A DNA stretch of 64,000 nt. It comes from Caldilinea sp. CFX5. Lineage in GTDB: Bacteria; Chloroflexota; Anaerolineae; Caldilineales; Caldilineaceae. The notes beneath the pieces were generated by a model that saw only the letters and a program-made list of their open reading frames with translations, was not told the DNA's origin and did no database searches. The translations under genes and the position numbers were made by a program. Where the stretch lies: contig QWII01000037.1 in NCBI GenBank assembly GCA_021405325.1, forward strand, positions 62,001-126,000, read 5' to 3'. Below are positions 36,930 through 46,490 of the stretch, in pieces (positions within the stretch are counted from its first letter, which is position 1; every line of letters starts with the position of its first letter).

Positions 36930-39900
36930 GGGTAGCATGTGTCTGCTAAAACTTGGGTAACAACAGTTTCTAGCAGATTCGTCAGCGCTTGTTGACTGGC
37001 CGACGCGCTGACAGACGCGGCAAGTGGCTCCAACCCGGCGAAAAGGTTCCTGGCACTTTGACGCGTGTGGTAATCACTGGCGGGATGGGTAATAATCAAC
37101 GGAAGCCAAGTTACGATGGAAGCTGGCGGATCGCTTGCTAGGGGGTGCGTCACGCTACGCAGGTGCGCCAGCCCGCAGAGCGCTTCGAGCATTAGCTTGG
37201 GGAATTGCAATGGTTGCGCGATGACCAATACCGTCCGCCAATGCGTTTGCGCCATCTGGGGCTGGGCGCACGCCGCCATCAGCCACCCCAGTTGGTTGTG
37301 AACAAGCGCCTGCCCCATACGGTCGCCGATGGTTTGACGCACGGTCAAGCTTTCGTGTAACAACGTTTGCGCTTCGGTGCGTTGCTCCTCGCTCTGGGCG
37401 GTCAAGGTGAGTAACGCACCCAACTGAAACAACGTTTGCGCCAGCGCCCAGGCGTCGCCAAGCGGGCGAATGACCACCAGTTCTGCCCGCAATTGCGCAA
37501 TGATTTCCGTAAGTTGGGGGGAACGGCGTTGATGCGCCAGCCGCCCGACATATCCCAGCGCCACGGCTCGATAGCGATTTTCGCCGCCAGCCACGAGAAT
37601 TTCCAAGCTGGCGCTTAGGTGATGGGCCGCTTGCGCATAATCGCCTTGATCATAGGCCAGGACGCCAAGAGAAACCTGTGTGCCGGCAGCAAACAATAGT
37701 TGGTTGGCGCTACGCAGCCAGTGCAGACTGGCAGTCAGCAGCGTGGCGGCTTCGGCATAGTCGCCACGCTGATTGGCAAGCAGACCGAGCAGTTGCCTTG
37801 CCATCCCCGCATCGCGTTCAAAACCAGCGGCAGGGACAGCTTCCTGTTCGAGCAACTGTAAACAGCGCTGGCAATTTGCTCTGGTCGCCATAAGATCGCT
37901 CAAATAATAGTGAAATAACCCCAACCCCAGGTAGACCCGCCCTAAGACCAACGGATGCTGTGGATCTGTCGGCGTCGACTGCGCCGCTTCAAGGCAGGTG
38001 GCCGCACGGCGAAAGAGGTCAATCCCCTCATGGGGCCAGCAACGCCAGGCATAATAGAGACAAAGTGACCAGGCATAGCGGCCAAGGGCGCTGACCGCCA
38101 AGGCGCCCCCGGCGGCAATCGCATAGAGCCAACCCGTGCGAATGTTGTCGGCTTCATCCTTCACGGCGAGGAGCGCGGCCAAGCCTTGGCCATTGGTGAA
38201 CTTGGCCTCTTGCAAGGTGACAAAGTCCGCATAATATTGACAGTGGGCCACATGCGCCTGTGTCTGCGCAGTTGGGGTTTGGGCCAGCTTTTCGGCCAGA
38301 AACTGGCGCAGCAACTCATGCAGTTGGTAGCGTCCCGTTTCCGTCAACCGCAGCAATGATTTCTCGACAAAGGCCGCCAGCGTCAGCAGGGACGCACCCG
38401 CCACCTGCTCGGCGGCGGTCTGGCGAAAACCACCCTGAAAGACGGCCAGCCGGGCCAGGATCGCCTGCTCGTGCGCTTCCAGACGTTGCCAACTCTGCTC
38501 CAACACCACCCGCATACTACGCTGTCGCCCTGGCGCGTTCTGATGCCGGGCGGTGAGAATATCCAGGTTGCGTTCGATCTCATCGGCCACTTGCCCCACC
38601 GTCAACACCTTGAGCCACGCCGCCGCCAGTTCGAGCGCTAACGGCATCCCCTCCACCAACTGACAGATGCGCAACACCTGATGTTGTTCCGTGGCCGACG
38701 CCAGTGAGAAGTTCTGGCTGGCGCGGCGAGCGCATTGATCAAAGAGGTAAACGGCGTCAGCGCGTTGGGTCAAATCCGCATTGGACAATTCGTCGGTCGG
38801 ATAGGCCAGCCCGCCGATCTGATGAAACCACTCCTCGCGTAGGTTGAGCGCTTCGCGTGAAGTCACCAGCATTTTGAGGTGGGGTGCGGTCGCCAACAGC
38901 GCAGCGATCAACTCCGTACTTTCCGTTTGCACAGGTGGGGTAAGCAATTGTTCAAAGTTGTCCAACACCAATAACCGTTGCTGGGGTCGCAAGTGATCCA
39001 ACAACTGCTGCTGCGGTGCGGTGTTGCTCACCAGGCGCACCCCCAGCGCATCGGCAATGGCCGTGATAATTCCGCCCGGCGTCTGCACAGCCTCCAGCGG
39101 CACGAAGAAAAGACCGTCGTCAAAACGTGGATAGTGGATAGTGGCTGGTGGCTGGTGTGCGCGGTCAGCCGTGCTGGACGCTTCTAAAATCGCCTGCGCG
39201 GCATGTAACGCCAATCGCGTCTTGCCCATACCACCTGGCCCGACCAGCGTCAACAGCCGACAGCCAGGGTCTTGTAAGCGGTCAAGGATTGCCGCGACTT
39301 CCTGTTCGCGCCCGATGAAGGGGGTGGTCTGCGGTGGCAGGTTGTGAGAGGGTGACAAGGTGACAGGGTGAGGCTTCGACGTGAGTTCAGCCGAACGGGG
39401 CAACAAGGTGGCTGATACTTCGGCGTGAGCGCCGGTTGCCTCCCAGGCGCGAACGCTTGTCGAAGTCACCTCGTCACCCTGCCACCTTGTCACCTTGTCA
39501 GCCTTTGACTTCTCCGGTTCGGGAAGACGTCGCGCCCGGATCGCCTCGAAGATGGCGGCGGTTTCCGGTTCCGGCTCGACGCCCAGTTCTTCATTGAGCA
39601 GGCGTACACACTCTTGATATTGCCGGAGGGCGGCGGCCTGTTGACCGGCCCAGGCATAGAGTTGCATCAGCAGGCGGTGAACTGGTTCGTGCAACGAATC
39701 GACGAGCAGCCAGCGGCGGGCATAGGTGATGGCGGTCTCATATTCACCCCGTTCACGGTGCAGGCGCACCAGTTTCTCCAAAGCGCCAGTCAATTCCCGG
39801 CGCAGGCTGTCGGTGTGAAAAAATTGCCAATCGTCAAATTCAGGACAGTCGGAGAGGGTGAAGCCGGCCAGGAAGTCGCCCTGGTAGAGATCAATCGCCG

Positions 39901-40285
39901 CCGTCAACGGTTCCAGACAAGCGTTACACACCTCATCCGGGGTGTGACCGTGGGTGCGCGGGGCAGCCAGGTGGTGGCGGAACTGCTCAACATCGACCAC
40001 AATCGTCGCCTGGTCTGCCAAGGCCACCTGTTCGCGGTCACTCTCGATCCAGCCTTCGCCCAACGCACTGGTCAGCGTATAAAGCTCGCGCCGTAGCGAT
40101 GCGCGCGCTGCCTCTTGACCGGAATCGGGCCAGAAGAGGGTAGCGAGTAGGTCACGGCGCTGGGGTTGGCGGGTCATCGCCAGGTAGATCAAAGGCGCCA
40201 GCACCTTGCGTCGGCTCAACTCTACAGGTTTACCCGCCACTTCCACATGGGGCGCCCCCAGCAGATAGAGGTTCAGACGCGTCAT
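36926..40285 (-). CDS. BTAD/SARP-type ATPase regulator 1 (STAND), palindrome in linker
   Basis: 1119 residues from ATG 40285, with AAGGAGGA upstream. An N-terminal winged helix (MTRLNLYLLGAPHVEVAGKPVELSRRKVLAPLIYLAM, with DLLATLFWPDSGQEAARASLRREL) is followed by a BTAD domain to about 260. The linker, residues about 262-311, is encoded by an in-frame palindrome (39352-39500). An NB-ARC/AAA NTPase follows with Walker A near 345 (LVGPGGMGKTRLAL), Walker B (LLVLDNFEQLL) and MLVTSREALNL. The rest is TPR-like helical repeats to the end. BTAD/SARP proteins bind direct repeats upstream of -10 boxes. It is divergent from P2. Confidence 0.93.
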   Translation of the reverse strand: MTRLNLYLLGAPHVEVAGKPVELSRRKVLAPLIYLAMTRQPQRRDLLATLFWPDSGQEAARASLRRELYTLTSALGEGWIESDREQVALADQATIVVDVEQFRHHLAAPRTHGHTPDEVCNACLEPLTAAIDLYQGDFLAGFTLSDCPEFDDWQFFHTDSLRRELTGALEKLVRLHRERGEYETAITYARRWLLVDSLHEPVHRLLMQLYAWAGQQAAALRQYQECVRLLNEELGVEPEPETAAIFEAIRARRLPEPEKSKADKVTRWQGDEVTSTSVRAWEATGAHAEVSATLLPRSAELTSKPHPVTLSPSHNLPPQTTPFIGREQEVAAILDRLQDPGCRLLTLVGPGGMGKTRLALHAAQAILEASSTADRAHQPPATIHYPRFDDGLFFVPLEAVQTPGGIITAIADALGVRLVSNTAPQQQLLDHLRPQQRLLVLDNFEQLLTPPVQTESTELIAALLATAPHLKMLVTSREALNLREEWFHQIGGLAYPTDELSNADLTQRADAVYLFDQCARRASQNFSLASATEQHQVLRICQLVEGMPLALELAAAWLKVLTVGQVADEIERNLDILTARHQNAPGRQRSMRVVLEQSWQRLEAHEQAILARLAVFQGGFRQTAAEQVAGASLLTLAAFVEKSLLRLTETGRYQLHELLRQFLAEKLAQTPTAQTQAHVAHCQYYADFVTLQEAKFTNGQGLAALLAVKDEADNIRTGWLYAIAAGGALAVSALGRYAWSLCLYYAWRCWPHEGIDLFRRAATCLEAAQSTPTDPQHPLVLGRVYLGLGLFHYYLSDLMATRANCQRCLQLLEQEAVPAAGFERDAGMARQLLGLLANQRGDYAEAATLLTASLHWLRSANQLLFAAGTQVSLGVLAYDQGDYAQAAHHLSASLEILVAGGENRYRAVALGYVGRLAHQRRSPQLTEIIAQLRAELVVIRPLGDAWALAQTLFQLGALLTLTAQSEEQRTEAQTLLHESLTVRQTIGDRMGQALVHNQLGWLMAACAQPQMAQTHWRTVLVIAQPLQFPKLMLEALCGLAHLRSVTHPLASDPPASIVTWLPLIITHPASDYHTRQSARNLFAGLEPLAASVSASASQQALTNLLETVVTQVLADTCYP
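39352..39500. repeat. In-frame intragenic palindromic element
   Basis: GTGACAAGGTGACAGGGTGA (39352-39371) faces CACCCTGCCACCTTGTCACC (39475-39494). Between them lie GGCTTCGACGTGAGTTCAGCC and CTTCGGCGTGAG...CTTGTCGAAG, the same words as at 445 and 48364. It encodes a low-complexity linker of about 50 residues in regulator 1; the domains on both sides stay in frame. Confidence 0.82.
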
Positions 40286-40369
40286 CGGCTTTCCTCCTTG
40301 CACTTGGATCTCGCCAGGTTATCGACCCATTGTACCCGATCCTATCAAGAAATTCAAACTCGTTTAGCG

Positions 40370-40436
40370 GATCGCAATTATGATCGCACCTGGGATCGCT
40401 CTATGGGACAAAGACGGATCGCTCGCCCGCTATACT
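40370..40436 (+). promoter_or_regulatory. GATCGC-repeat activator promoter P2
   Basis: GATCGC starts at 40370, 40382, 40394 and 40417 (steps 12, 12 and 23), and TATACT starts at 40431, 14 bp after the last repeat. The bases between (GGGACAAAGACGGATCGCT) match the pattern at P1 and P3. It lies between regulator 1 and the 56-residue protein gene, which start 85 bp and 71 bp away. Confidence 0.88.
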
Positions 40437-40506
40437 GAAAGCAGCCGTAGCCAATCCAAGGGTAAGTAGAGCAACCAATAAGGAACCAATAAGGAGAGGG
40501 ATAACC

Positions 40507-40677
40507 ATGATCAATCAGTTCGCGTTTGAACTTGCCTACACACTGCACAGCAGGCGCCTGCAACAGGCTGCAACCCGTCGCTTACAGCGCGAAGCGATGG
40601 CCGGTCGGCCCAAACGATCGCTGGTGGGAGGAATGGCAAGCTTTTTCAACCATGTTTTCAACTATATTTTCAAATAG
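40507..40677 (+). CDS. 56-residue basic protein of unknown function
   Basis: MINQFAFELAYTLHSRRLQQ starts at ATG 40507, with AAGGAGAGGG upstream and a stop at 40675-40677. It is basic and amphipathic, and ends in MASFFNHVFNYIFK, an aromatic-rich tail that might sit at a membrane. The leader has a tandem AACCAATAAGGA duplication just before the ribosome site (40467-40490). It is the first gene behind P2, and the FG-GAP gene follows 17 bases later. The tight spacing, strong ribosome site and operator support a real gene. No family recognised. Confidence 0.72.
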   Translation: MINQFAFELAYTLHSRRLQQAATRRLQREAMAGRPKRSLVGGMASFFNHVFNYIFK

Positions 40678-40694
40678 AGAGAAAGGAAACAATC

Positions 40695-42635
40695 ATGAAC
40701 AAATCAACAAAACTGCCAACAGTGGTGCGACTCGGCCTGAGTCTCATGCTGCTTACGGCGACCATCCAGCCCGTGTTGGCGCAAGATGAACCGGCAGCCG
40801 TGACTGTGGTCGAACAACCGATGGCGTCAGCCGATCTGGCCGATCAGCCGGTCTGGCTGCCATTTACGGCGCCGGCTGCGGAAACCGGCCCTGAGCCGGC
40901 AAGCGCAGAGTTTGCTGCACCACAGGGTGAAGAGGATGGCCTGGCCACGTTCACCACACTCGACGCCGTCGAACCGGGTACGATGAGTGAGTATGCCTTG
41001 ACCGATGAGGATCGTGTCGAGCAACCTACATCAGATGTCGAACAGTCAGTACCGTTGAACAAGCGACTCTTCCTGCCGCTCGTTCAGGGTGGTGAGGACA
41101 AGGACGTTGCTGCTGCCGATACCGCTGAGGTCGCCAGTCTGTCGGCCAATCCCCAGGCGCGTGGCGACTTCAATGGGGATGGCTACAGTGATCTGGCGGT
41201 GGGTGTACCCTTTGAAGACTTCGCCAATGTGGCGAACAGCGGGCTTATCCAGGTCATCTACGGTTCGGCGGCTGGTCTAACATCGACCAACAATGCCATG
41301 TTTGGCCAATCGACCTTGACCGACAAGGATGGGGTAGAACTGAACGACTGGTTCGGTCAGGTGTTAGCGGCGGCTGACTTTAATGCCGATGGCTATGACG
41401 ATCTGGCGATTGGGGTGCCGCAGGAAGATTGGGGCAGCAGCAGCTTTCTGGTGCAAAGAGATGCCGGCGTGGTTGAGATTCTCTACGGCACGGCCAACGG
41501 GTTGACCAGCGCCAACCGCCAGATCTGGCACCAGGATTCCCTCTTCATTGCCGACAAGGTGGAGAGTGGCGATCAATTTGGCGCAGCGCTGGCGACCGGC
41601 GATTTTAACCTGGATGGCTTTGCGGATCTGGCGATCGGCGTCCCGCGCGAGGATCTAGACAGCCTTACCGATGCCGGGGTTGTCCATGTGCTGCATGGCT
41701 CGGCGGCGGGCATCACGGCGACGGGTAGCCAGATGTGGCATCAAAATGTGACCGGCATTATCGAAGAGGCGGAAAGCGCTGAATTTTTTGGCAGCGCCCT
41801 GGCCGCCGGCAACTTTAACGGCAAGGATGGCGATGATCTGGCCATTGGCGTTCCCGCGGAAACAATCGGTAAGATTAAGGCAGGTGGCGTCAACATCATC
41901 TTTGCCCAGCCGGGGAAGGGGTTGGGGTATAACCGCAATGGCCTGATCAGCCAGGATACGGCCGGCATCATCGGCGTCTCTGAAACTGGTGATCGCTTGG
42001 GCGCAAGTCTGGCTGCCGGCAACTTCAACGGCGATGGCTACACGGATCTTGCCGTCGGCGCGCCGGGGGAGACCCTGGAAGGCACAACCGATATTCGTGG
42101 CGCCGGCGCCGTCAATGTGATCTATGGCGCCAGCACCGGTCTGGTTGCGGCTGGCAATCAGGTGTGGACGCAAGATAGCCCCGGCATCTATGACCGTGCC
42201 GAAGGCAGTGACAACTTTGGCAGCGTGCTGGCGACCGGTGACTTCACCAAAGATGGCCGTGATGATCTGGTGATTGGTGTGCCGGTAGAAAGCTTCCTGT
42301 CAACGGTTGACGGCATTGTCCACCTCATCAACGGTGGCCCCAACGGCCTGACCGCGGTGGGTAATCAGCTCTATCGCCCGGATATGCCCGGCACAGGCGC
42401 TACCCAAACAGGTCCGCAATTCTTCGGACAGCGGCTCTTTGTCGGTGATTTTGATGGCAATGGACAGGCTGATCTGGGCATCGGCATTCCGTTCAAAAAT
42501 GTGAATGGCGTCATGGCTGCCGGCGCTGTGCTGGTTATCTACCACAACGGGCTGGCCTTTAGCGCCCATCTATGGCATCAGGGAATGCCCGGCTTTTTGG
42601 AGCTTCCCGAAGAGCTTGATCAGTTTGGTTATTAA
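40695..42635 (+). CDS. Secreted FG-GAP (integrin alpha-like) repeat protein
   Basis: 646 residues. A Sec signal peptide (MNKSTKLPTVVRLGLSLMLL, cleavage near VLAQ) is followed by about 110 residues of acidic, low-complexity sequence and seven FG-GAP repeats from about 155 on. Each has D-x-N-x-DG-Y/x-DLA-x-G-x-P-x-E, for example RGDFNGDGYSDLAVGVPFED and AGNFNGDGYTDLAVGAPGE, with Ca-binding D-x-D/N-x-D loops. It should fold as a seven-blade beta-propeller outside the cell. Second gene of the P2 operon. An adhesion or binding role is inferred from the fold. Confidence 0.92.
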   Translation: MNKSTKLPTVVRLGLSLMLLTATIQPVLAQDEPAAVTVVEQPMASADLADQPVWLPFTAPAAETGPEPASAEFAAPQGEEDGLATFTTLDAVEPGTMSEYALTDEDRVEQPTSDVEQSVPLNKRLFLPLVQGGEDKDVAAADTAEVASLSANPQARGDFNGDGYSDLAVGVPFEDFANVANSGLIQVIYGSAAGLTSTNNAMFGQSTLTDKDGVELNDWFGQVLAAADFNADGYDDLAIGVPQEDWGSSSFLVQRDAGVVEILYGTANGLTSANRQIWHQDSLFIADKVESGDQFGAALATGDFNLDGFADLAIGVPREDLDSLTDAGVVHVLHGSAAGITATGSQMWHQNVTGIIEEAESAEFFGSALAAGNFNGKDGDDLAIGVPAETIGKIKAGGVNIIFAQPGKGLGYNRNGLISQDTAGIIGVSETGDRLGASLAAGNFNGDGYTDLAVGAPGETLEGTTDIRGAGAVNVIYGASTGLVAAGNQVWTQDSPGIYDRAEGSDNFGSVLATGDFTKDGRDDLVIGVPVESFLSTVDGIVHLINGGPNGLTAVGNQLYRPDMPGTGATQTGPQFFGQRLFVGDFDGNGQADLGIGIPFKNVNGVMAAGAVLVIYHNGLAFSAHLWHQGMPGFLELPEELDQFGY

Positions 42636-42660
42636 TTAGCTTATCTGTAACTACCAAGCC

Positions 42661-42719
42661 AGAAACCAGGTTTTTCACCTGCAAACCAGGCTGATTGGTT
42701 GAACAAAAACCTGGTTTCT
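42661..42719 (+). terminator. Stem-loop after the FG-GAP gene
   Basis: AGAAACCAGGTTTTT (42661-42675) pairs with AAAAACCTGGTTTCT (42705-42719), a perfect 15 bp inverted repeat with T-rich ends and a 29-base interior. It lies 25 bp after the stop of the P2 operon and looks like its terminator. Confidence 0.7.
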
Positions 42720-42798
42720 TCACCTGGGGTTAGTCGTTATGCTGATCTGACCTAGGTCGCTCGCCTACAAGAGGCGGAAAACTATAGCTGGGCCATGC

Positions 42799-42895
42799 CT
42801 AGGTTCTGTTGACATTTGTGACGCCTACACCTGTCAGGTTTTGGAAACCTGACAGGTGTACCACCGGCTGATTCTGAAATGTCAACAAAACCTAG
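42799..42895. repeat. Nested palindrome with ACCTGTCAGGT inner stem
   Basis: The outer stem is CTAGGTTCTGTTGACATTT (42799-42817) with its one-mismatch complement at 42877-42895. The inner stem TACACCTGTCAGGTTT and its complement lie at 42826-42860. The inner stem is the same as in the identical elements at 13393 and 57873, but the outer stem is different. The BTAD regulator 2 stop codon lies in the right arm. Confidence 0.88.
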
Positions 42896-45800
42896 TCAAT
42901 AGTGAACGGCAGTAAGGCCTGTGCCTGTTGTAAATCCGGTGTGTCGAACCCCTCAGTGAACCAGCCATAGATCTCGGCGAGCCGTCGGATGGCCTCCTCA
43001 CCTTTGCCTTGTTGTTGCCATAACTGGCTGAGACTCATGGCGATGCGCAGTTCTAGCGACTTGGCCCGTTGGCGGCAGGCGATGTCGAGCGCCTGTCGCA
43101 GGGCCACTTCCGCTTCGGCAATGCGCTGCTGTGCGCCGGGCAGCAAGAGTAACACACCCCGCATTCGATGGATCTCGGCTTCGTAAAAGAAGGCGCGACT
43201 GCTCTGCACGAGCGCCAGCGCCTCGTCTAGGGTCGCCAGCCCCTCCGTCACCTGGCCGACACGGCCATAGGCCTCGGCCAAGAGGGTAAGGAAGTAGGGT
43301 TGATCGATCTTAGCGCCGGTCGCCTGGCAAGCCGCGATGCCTTGACGCAAGAGGGTAATTCCTGCGGCTTGCTCTCCTTGCATGACCAAGGTCCAGCCCC
43401 AGATGATCGTCGCCGTGGCACAGCGATAGGGAAAGCCATGTTCGGTCGCAAGCTTGATCGTCAACTCGGCTTGTGTGCGCGCCAACGCCACCTCCCGCCG
43501 GTATTGACGGACGAAGGTCGCCTGCTCGTGGGCATGAACCAAACCAAAGGAATGGGTCAGGCGCTGCGCCAGGCGTACTGCATTCTGCGCTTTTTCCAGC
43601 GCCTGGGCAGGATAGCCCAAAAACCAGAGCGACTGGGCCGCCCAATAATAGCAGGCCACCCCTAGATCCTCCCCATAAAAGGCATCCAACGCCAAATGTT
43701 GCTCGGGGATATAAAGCGCCAGCCCTTGTTCAGCGTGCTCAACCGACTGGGCGAACGATCCCTGGTGGAACGTGGAGCAGGCCAACAGCATATGCGATTG
43801 TAAGAGGGGGCCTGTTTCCTGGACAGAGTGTGATAGGTGCAGACGTTCTTCCATCAACCGCTGCGATTTCTGATATTCGCCGCGAAACTCATAAAGTACG
43901 GCCAAACCGTATAGGATCGAGGAAAGCTGTTTGACATCGCCCAACTGCTGGCATAAGGCTTGGGCGCGCAGATATGCCTGCTCCACCGCCGGCGCCATCC
44001 ACCCGTTAGTCGCCAGCAAAGCCGGGGCCAGGGCGGCTTGCAGCGCCAGTTCACCCTGCTGCTGCTCGGTGGTGTTGGGCAAGTTACGTAGGAGTTCCAG
44101 CCCGCGGTTGATCTGTTCGATGGCTTCACACGGGGCGCTGCGCTGCAAGGCGTGTTGTGCGGCAAGCTGCAAATAATGGATGGCGCGGCCAAAATCGCGC
44201 CCTTGCACAAAATGCACAGCCAACTCCGCCGCCCGCTCTTGCTCCTGACCACTATAGCCCCGTTCGATCCGTAGCCCGATCTGTTGATGAAGGCGCACCC
44301 GACGACTGATCGGCACACGGTTGTATAATACCTCCTGATAGAGATGATGGATAAAGCTCAAACGTGCCGAGACCGTTCCATCCGGCCAATCGCTGATCCC
44401 TTCGGCGCGCAAAAAATGACCACGGCGCGCCAGGGTGAGACAGCGCTCCTCCACGTCTTCCTCGGCAAAGGTGACAGTGCTTGCAACCGCCGCCACCGCA
44501 AACTCCATTCCAACCACACTGGCTGCTTCCAGTATCCTCTGCTCTTCTGCGGGCAGTTGGTTGAGTTGCTGCTCAATCAACTCGCGCAGGTTTTCCGGCG
44601 CGCCGCTGTGCAAGGTTGCCAACTCGGCCTGTAACCGCCATTGCCCTTCTTGCTCCACCAACGCCCCTTGCCCAATCCACGCCTCCACTACATTCTGCAT
44701 AAAGAGCGGATTGCCATTAGTGCGTTGATGGAGCAAGAGGGCAAGTTCAGCGGGGAGCGTCGACTGGGGAAAGCGGGCGTCGATATACTCTTGCGCCATT
44801 GCGGCGGTCAGATAGGGCAAGGCCAATTCGACACAGTGTCCTCGCACCCGCAGTTCCTGCATCATCGTGTGCAACGAGTGGTCGCGCAATTGGGCATCGA
44901 CTGCACGATAGGTGCCGATCACCATCAGGCGTGCGGGTTCCTGCCGACGCGCCAGATAGCCCAGCAGATCGAGGGTCGAGTAATCGCTCCAGTGTAGATC
45001 TTCCAACACCAGAATCAGGGGATGGTGGGTGGTGAGGATTTCCAGCATCTCGACCATTTCGCGCAACATGCGCTCACGCGTGGCCCCTAACACCCGCTGT
45101 TGCAGGGCAGTCAACTCCTCGGCGCTGACCAACCAGGGCAATTGCACCAGCCAGGTGGGCGCGCGCTGCGCAAGGAGCGAAACCAACGTCGGCCCACTCG
45201 GTGCGCGACAGAGCCGGCCAATCGCCTCCAACACCGGCATATAGGCTTCGCCCGTCCCCCGCAATTCAAGACACTGGCCTTGCCCGATCCACACCGCGGT
45301 TTTGCTGCTGGCTTCGGCCAGAAAGCGATTGACCAGGGTGGTCTTGCCCAGCCCAGCCTCGCCGGTGATGCAAACCACACGACGCTTGCCGGCCAGGGCT
45401 TGAGCCAGCCAGGTGTGTAACGATTGCAGTTCTTGCGTCCGCCCAACGGTGGGTACACCTTCCAGCGTCGCCGATAGCATCGGGTTGGCGCGCAAATCCG
45501 AGAAAAAGGACGGGATGCGCTCAGGCGACTCTGCTGACGCCTGGGAAAGCGGCTGGCTTTTGGCTGGTGGCGGTGTGGCAACAACGGGCGCGGGCGCGGT
45601 TGTACGCCCCTGTGACAATGCCGTTGGCGCGCTTGGGTTGGGCGGCGGATGCCAGCGGCGGGTGCGGATCGCCTCGAAAAGATTGGTGGTCTCCGCCTCT
45701 GGCTTGACGCCTAGCTCCTCCTCAAGCAGACGGCTACATTCTTGATATTGCCGGAGCGCCGCCCCTTGATGACCGGTGAGAGCATACAATTTGATCAGTT

Positions 45801-46413
45801 CGCGATGGGCGGGTTCATGCAGCGAATCGAGCAGTAACCACCGGCGGGCCACAGCAATGGCCGCATCGTATTCATTGTGGCTGCTGTGCAGGCGCACCAA
45901 TCGTTCCAGCGCCCCGGCCAGGTCGCGGCGTAGACTTTCGACTTGGAAGAATTGCCAATTATCAAACTCAGGACAATCGGCGAGGGTGAAGCCGGCCAGA
46001 AAATCCCCCGTGTAGATCGCTACGGCAGCGGTAAGCGGTTCTCGACAGGCTGCACAAATCTCATCAATCGGGTGATTATGGCGCCGCGTGGCGGCCAGGT
46101 GGTGGCGAAATTGCTCCACATCGATCCAGAGTGCCGCCTCCGGGTTTAGCCTCACACTTTCGCGGTCGCTCTCGATCCAGCCGTCACCCAAGGCGCTGGT
46201 GAGCGTGAAGAGTTCGCGGCGCAACGAAGCCCGCGCCGCCTCTTGGCCTGATTCGGGCCAGAAGAGGGTGGCCAACGTGTCGCGCCGCTGCGGTTGACGG
46301 GTAACGGCCAGGTAGACCAAGGGGGCCAGCACCTTACGCCGGCTCAAGACCACTGCTTGGCCGTCTAGCTCGATACGTGGGGAACCCAGCAAATAGAGGT
46401 TGAGGTGTGTCAT
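42892..46413 (-). CDS. BTAD/SARP-type ATPase regulator 2 (STAND, AAA with long TPR tail)
   Basis: 1173 residues from ATG 46413 (GGAGCG upstream). The winged helix MTHLNLYLLGSPRIELDGQAVVLSRRKVLAPLVYLAV and BTAD domain (to about 260) closely match regulator 1. A Pro/Ala-rich linker (about 285-330) precedes an AAA/STAND ATPase of a different subtype: VGRTQELQSLHTWLAQAL, Walker A near 355 (CITGEAGLGKTTLVNRFL), and Walker B LILVLEDLHWSD. Then come helical repeats with AKSLELRIAMSLSQLW near the end. The frame extends upstream past the operator and is not expected to be used there. It is divergent from P3. Confidence 0.93.
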   Translation of the reverse strand: MTHLNLYLLGSPRIELDGQAVVLSRRKVLAPLVYLAVTRQPQRRDTLATLFWPESGQEAARASLRRELFTLTSALGDGWIESDRESVRLNPEAALWIDVEQFRHHLAATRRHNHPIDEICAACREPLTAAVAIYTGDFLAGFTLADCPEFDNWQFFQVESLRRDLAGALERLVRLHSSHNEYDAAIAVARRWLLLDSLHEPAHRELIKLYALTGHQGAALRQYQECSRLLEEELGVKPEAETTNLFEAIRTRRWHPPPNPSAPTALSQGRTTAPAPVVATPPPAKSQPLSQASAESPERIPSFFSDLRANPMLSATLEGVPTVGRTQELQSLHTWLAQALAGKRRVVCITGEAGLGKTTLVNRFLAEASSKTAVWIGQGQCLELRGTGEAYMPVLEAIGRLCRAPSGPTLVSLLAQRAPTWLVQLPWLVSAEELTALQQRVLGATRERMLREMVEMLEILTTHHPLILVLEDLHWSDYSTLDLLGYLARRQEPARLMVIGTYRAVDAQLRDHSLHTMMQELRVRGHCVELALPYLTAAMAQEYIDARFPQSTLPAELALLLHQRTNGNPLFMQNVVEAWIGQGALVEQEGQWRLQAELATLHSGAPENLRELIEQQLNQLPAEEQRILEAASVVGMEFAVAAVASTVTFAEEDVEERCLTLARRGHFLRAEGISDWPDGTVSARLSFIHHLYQEVLYNRVPISRRVRLHQQIGLRIERGYSGQEQERAAELAVHFVQGRDFGRAIHYLQLAAQHALQRSAPCEAIEQINRGLELLRNLPNTTEQQQGELALQAALAPALLATNGWMAPAVEQAYLRAQALCQQLGDVKQLSSILYGLAVLYEFRGEYQKSQRLMEERLHLSHSVQETGPLLQSHMLLACSTFHQGSFAQSVEHAEQGLALYIPEQHLALDAFYGEDLGVACYYWAAQSLWFLGYPAQALEKAQNAVRLAQRLTHSFGLVHAHEQATFVRQYRREVALARTQAELTIKLATEHGFPYRCATATIIWGWTLVMQGEQAAGITLLRQGIAACQATGAKIDQPYFLTLLAEAYGRVGQVTEGLATLDEALALVQSSRAFFYEAEIHRMRGVLLLLPGAQQRIAEAEVALRQALDIACRQRAKSLELRIAMSLSQLWQQQGKGEEAIRRLAEIYGWFTEGFDTPDLQQAQALLPFTID

Positions 46414-46490
46414 GATTTCGCTCCGGTCGGGTGCGCAACCACTGATCTTCTCAGCCGATTTTACTCGAAAGCGGGCAAAAGCCCAACTTA

